DNA from: Pseudomonas lurida | GTDB taxonomy: Bacteria > Pseudomonadota > Gammaproteobacteria > Pseudomonadales > Pseudomonadaceae | Direction: 5' to 3' | Assembly (NCBI RefSeq): GCF_013522705.1 | Contig: NZ_JAAMRE010000005.1 | Coordinates: 124,001-188,000 of the forward strand | Length of the DNA stretch: 64,000 nucleotides | In this document: one piece after another, positions 61,250-64,000 of the stretch | Layout of the letters: each line of letters starts with the position of its first letter | Numbering within the stretch: position 1 is the first letter of the stretch | Translations under genes and position numbers: made by a program | Notes under the pieces: generated by a model | The model's input: the letters and a program-made list of their open reading frames with translations, nothing else | Database searches by the model: none | Told to the model about the DNA's origin: nothing

Positions 61250-62536
61250 ATGAAATTGCGTCCGCATAGAAAGTTAACTGCACCCTTGAACATACAAAAG
61301 TCCTTACTAGTTGTAGGCTTGAGTTGTATGTTCTTAATGGCAGACACCAGTTTTGCCGCAGTTTCGTCTTCTCAGACGCTGACCATGGATCAGGCACTGG
61401 AATCGGCCTTTGCTAACAATCCCGATTTGGCGGCAGCACAATGGGAAATTGGTATCAGCCAAGGAGATCGAAAACAAGCGGGTTTGATTCCCAACCCCGA
61501 GCTTTCTTGGGAAGCTGAAGATACCCGACGGAGCTCGCGCACTACGACGGTAATGATCAACCAACCGATTGAGCTTGGCGGCAAGCGCGGAGCTAGGATA
61601 GACGTTGCCAGTCGAGCCCAAGACGCGGCTAGTATTGAATTGGAGCGTAAACGCAATATTCTACGTGCAGAAGTCATCCAGGCCTTTTCTAGCGCCTCGA
61701 CGGCCCAGCAGAGATTGCTCTTATCGCGTCAATCCCTTGTGCTTGCCGAGCGCGGTGTTCGTGTTGCTCAAGGACGGATTAATAGTGGTAAATCATCCCC
61801 CATCGAAGGTACACGAGCAGAGGTACAGTTATCTGAAGTGCGCCTAGAACTGCGGCGTGCTGAGCGCGACGAAGCAAATGCCTATCAGCAGCTTGCGCGC
61901 GTAATGGGCGCACCGTTGCCTTCGTTTAAATCCGTCGGTGAGTCAGACCGGCCAATGCCCAACGTTCCGGAACCGTCACTGCTGCTCAACCGCATCGGTG
62001 AAACTGCCGAATTACGATTGGCAAAACTACAAATTGATCAGCGTGAAGCTTCTCTTGATCTGGAGAAGTCTCAGCGTGTTCCAGATCTCACCGTAAGTGT
62101 GGGCAGTCAATACGATGAACGAGAACGCGAGCGTGTGAACGTTGTGGGGCTGTCGATGCCCATTCCGTTGTTCAATCGTAATCAAGGCAATGTACTGGCA
62201 GCAGCCCGCCGAGCCGATCAGGCCCGCGACCTTCGCAATTCAAGCGAGTTACGCCTGCGTACAGAAATTCAGATCGCTCTGGATCAGTGGATGACGGCGA
62301 ACACCGAAGTTACCTCTTTCAATCAAACCATCCTGCCTGCCGCCCAAAATGCCGTCGACACCGCGACCCGAGGTTTCGAAATGGGCAAGTTCAACTTCCT
62401 GGATGTGCTCGATGCACAGCGCACGTTGATCAGCGCACGTAACCAATACATCCAGGCCATTGCAGAGGCAACAGACGCCTGGGTGCGCATTGAGCGAGTT
62501 TTCGGTGATGTCACTCAATTAACTCGTTCCCAGTGA
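61250..62536 (+). CDS. czcC: Outer-membrane factor CzcC
   Basis: This 428-residue TolC-family protein has a signal region (LLVVGLSCMFLMADTSFAA). The body starts LTMDQALESAFANNPDLAAA, with conserved GLIPNPELSWEAED and FLDVLDAQRTLISARNQYIQ. It is the outer channel of the CzcCBA cobalt-zinc-cadmium pump. czcB follows 88 bp later. Confidence 0.93.
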   Translation: MKLRPHRKLTAPLNIQKSLLVVGLSCMFLMADTSFAAVSSSQTLTMDQALESAFANNPDLAAAQWEIGISQGDRKQAGLIPNPELSWEAEDTRRSSRTTTVMINQPIELGGKRGARIDVASRAQDAASIELERKRNILRAEVIQAFSSASTAQQRLLLSRQSLVLAERGVRVAQGRINSGKSSPIEGTRAEVQLSEVRLELRRAERDEANAYQQLARVMGAPLPSFKSVGESDRPMPNVPEPSLLLNRIGETAELRLAKLQIDQREASLDLEKSQRVPDLTVSVGSQYDERERERVNVVGLSMPIPLFNRNQGNVLAAARRADQARDLRNSSELRLRTEIQIALDQWMTANTEVTSFNQTILPAAQNAVDTATRGFEMGKFNFLDVLDAQRTLISARNQYIQAIAEATDAWVRIERVFGDVTQLTRSQ

Positions 62537-62624
62537 ATTTCATATAACGCTTTTGTACCGCTGCTCAGCACTGCATTGTCACGCTAATCCGTGACTGCCC
62601 GATTGAGCTGCGTAGGGAGTTTCC

Positions 62625-63848
62625 ATGGATAAAAAACAAATCTTTGTGATCGCGCTGACCCTGACGGTGGGCATGGGAATCGGCTCATTCTGGGTTGGTA
62701 AAACGTCTGCACCGTCCGCCGAAGCTCAGCCTCATGAGGAGCATGGCCACGATGACGACGGCAACAAGGATGCCGGTGGGTCAACAGCTGTAGGCGAACA
62801 TGCCGAGGGCGAAGAGGAGGAAGGTCACCTGACACTTAGCGAGGAGCAGATTAGCGCGGCTGGCATCCAGTTGGCCGAAGCAAAGGCACACAGCATCAGC
62901 CTGTCATTGCCCTTCCCAGGAGAAGTCCGGTTCGATGACGACCGGACTTCCCATGTCGTGCCCCGAGTGCCTGGCGTCGTCGAGTCGGTACATGTCAATC
63001 TTGGCCAGCCGGTGAAAAAAGGCCAGCTACTAGCCGTGATCGCCAGCCAGCAAATTTCTGATCAGCGTAGTGAGCAAGCCGCAGCGCAACGTCGTCTGGA
63101 GTTGGCGCGTACCACCTACGAGCGTGAGCGACAGTTATGGCAAGACAAAATCTCTGCCGAACAAGATTTCCTTCAAGCCCGTCAGGCTCTGCAAGAAGCT
63201 GAAATCGCCCTCAGCAATGCCCGTCAAAAAATCAGCGTACTCAGTGGCAGCTCGGTAGCCAGCGGCGGCAACCGGTATGAGCTGCGTGCGCCGTTCGATG
63301 GCGTCGTGGTTGAGAAACACTTGGGCCTTGGTGAGGTTGTCAGTGAAACCACCAATGCCTTCACTCTCTCGGACTTGTCGCGTGTGTGGGTAACTTTTGG
63401 CGTCTCCCCCAAGGATTTGAACAAGGTGCTGGTGGGCAAGTCCGTCACCGTCAATGCCCCAGAGTTAAGTGCCGAAGTCACCGGCACCGTGGCCTACGTA
63501 GGAAGTTTGTTGGGCGAGCAGACCCGTACCGCCACGGTCCGCGTGACCCTACCCAATCCGAAAGGCGCCTGGCGTCCCGGACTGTTCGTTACCGTGCTGG
63601 TAGATACCGATACCCGGCAGACGAAAGTCGCGGTGCCAGAAGTGGCGATCCAGACGGTCGAGGATAAACCGACAGTTTTCGTTCGAACTGATGACGGATT
63701 TAAGGCGCAGCCGGTGGAAATAGGCAGTCGTGCGGCGGGTCTGGTTGAGATCACAGAGGGCCTGGAGCCCGGTGTTCAAGTCGCTGCTGCCGGCAGCTTC
63801 ATTCTGAAATCAGAGCTGGGTAAAGCCTCGGCTGAACACTCCCACTGA
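62625..63848 (+). CDS. czcB: Periplasmic adaptor CzcB
   Basis: This 407-residue membrane-fusion protein has an N-terminal membrane anchor. An acidic His-rich metal-binding segment follows (HEEHGHDDDGNKD, GEHAEGEEEEGH; residues about 37-68), as in CzcB. The lipoyl-type domains (VPRVPGVVESVHVNLGQPVK, ELRAPFDGVVVEKHLGLGE) flank a helical hairpin, and the protein ends EHSH. It couples CzcA to CzcC. Confidence 0.94.
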   Translation: MDKKQIFVIALTLTVGMGIGSFWVGKTSAPSAEAQPHEEHGHDDDGNKDAGGSTAVGEHAEGEEEEGHLTLSEEQISAAGIQLAEAKAHSISLSLPFPGEVRFDDDRTSHVVPRVPGVVESVHVNLGQPVKKGQLLAVIASQQISDQRSEQAAAQRRLELARTTYERERQLWQDKISAEQDFLQARQALQEAEIALSNARQKISVLSGSSVASGGNRYELRAPFDGVVVEKHLGLGEVVSETTNAFTLSDLSRVWVTFGVSPKDLNKVLVGKSVTVNAPELSAEVTGTVAYVGSLLGEQTRTATVRVTLPNPKGAWRPGLFVTVLVDTDTRQTKVAVPEVAIQTVEDKPTVFVRTDDGFKAQPVEIGSRAAGLVEITEGLEPGVQVAAAGSFILKSELGKASAEHSH

Positions 63849-63874
63849 TCCGCCATTTCCACGAGAAGGTTCTT

Positions 63875-64000
63875 ATGTTCGAACGCCTGATCCAATTTGC
63901 AATCGAGCAACGCATCATCGTGCTGCTCGCGGTTCTTCTCATGGCTGGCCTCGGCATCGCCAGCTATCAGAAACTTCCGATCGACGCAGTACCCGACATT
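63875..64000 (+). CDS. czcA: RND efflux pump CzcA, 5' end only
   Basis: The first 42 codons are present: MFERLIQFAIEQRIIVLLAV, then KLPIDAVPDI, the usual HME-type RND N-terminus. The rest lies beyond the right edge. A ribosome-binding site (GAGAAGG) precedes the ATG. It is expected to encode the proton-driven cobalt/zinc/cadmium pump partner of CzcB and CzcC. Confidence 0.93.
   Translation, partial: MFERLIQFAIEQRIIVLLAVLLMAGLGIASYQKLPIDAVPDI

Larger units (their letters stand above)
27315..64000. mobile_element. Tn7-like transposon carrying copper and czc-type metal resistance; left end outside window
   Basis: The glmS-proximal terminus is predicted at 27315, 25 bp after the glmS stop. TGGTTTTCAACAATAAAG there aligns without gaps to the terminal 18 bases of the Tn7 right end as I remember it. 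The tnsA-tnsB-tnsC genes and two tniQ-type genes follow in the normal Tn7 order, then more than 28 kb of metal-resistance cargo. The orientation (tnsA end next to glmS) is that of Tn7. The distal end and target duplication (predicted CGCCC, 27310-27314) lie outside. That the island is a single insertion is inferred; the HNH and palindrome region hints at later rearrangement. Confidence 0.85.

Overview
The window is a chromosomal segment of a Pseudomonas, most likely of the P. fluorescens group. The gene order is the classic Pseudomonas origin neighbourhood (dnaN, dnaA, oriC, rpmH, rnpA, yidD, yidC, mnmE, mnmG, rsmG, parA, parB, atpIBEFHAGDC, glmU, glmS). The G+C is high, and a REP doublet of the GTGGGAGGGGGCTTGCCCCC type lies after glmU. 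No species is claimed.

Positions 1-27314 are core genome. dnaN (cut by the window edge) and dnaA run leftward and the ribosomal protein/membrane insertase/tRNA modification genes run rightward from an AT-rich oriC holding several DnaA boxes. A cell-surface signalling iron-uptake cassette (ECF sigma factor, FecR-like anti-sigma, STN-containing TonB receptor, with a Fur box) sits between mnmE and mnmG. It is followed by a second AT-rich, DnaA-box-bearing intergenic region. Then come mnmG-rsmG, parAB, the nine-gene ATP synthase operon with three intercistronic hairpins, glmU, a DeoR-family regulator and glmS. Perfect DnaA boxes are strikingly dense across this part, many of them inside genes.

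From about 27315 to beyond the right edge lies a Tn7-like transposon inserted 25 bp past the glmS stop codon. Its glmS-proximal end has three 20-bp-period repeats resembling TnsB sites, then an internal terminator, then tnsA-tnsB-tnsC and two TniQ-family targeting genes, one TnsD-like and one divergent. The far end is not in the window.

The cargo is a large metal-resistance island. Its copper part has a leftward operon copA-orf-copB-cytochrome c-DUF411, a PtrA-like gene, copZ plus a P1B copper ATPase, a cupredoxin, a second PtrA-like gene, copRS, copCD and cusCBA. At least five copies of a 16-bp motif (CTGACA-N5-GTAAT) stand before the copper promoters and define a probable CopR regulon. The final part is a zinc/cobalt/cadmium module: czcD, the czcRS two-component system and czcCB with the start of czcA. 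Odd pieces inside the island are an orphan full-length flgB, an HNH gene that looks like the severed front half of a CBASS-type effector, a DUF3703 gene with an in-frame stop, and a perfect 27-bp inverted repeat.
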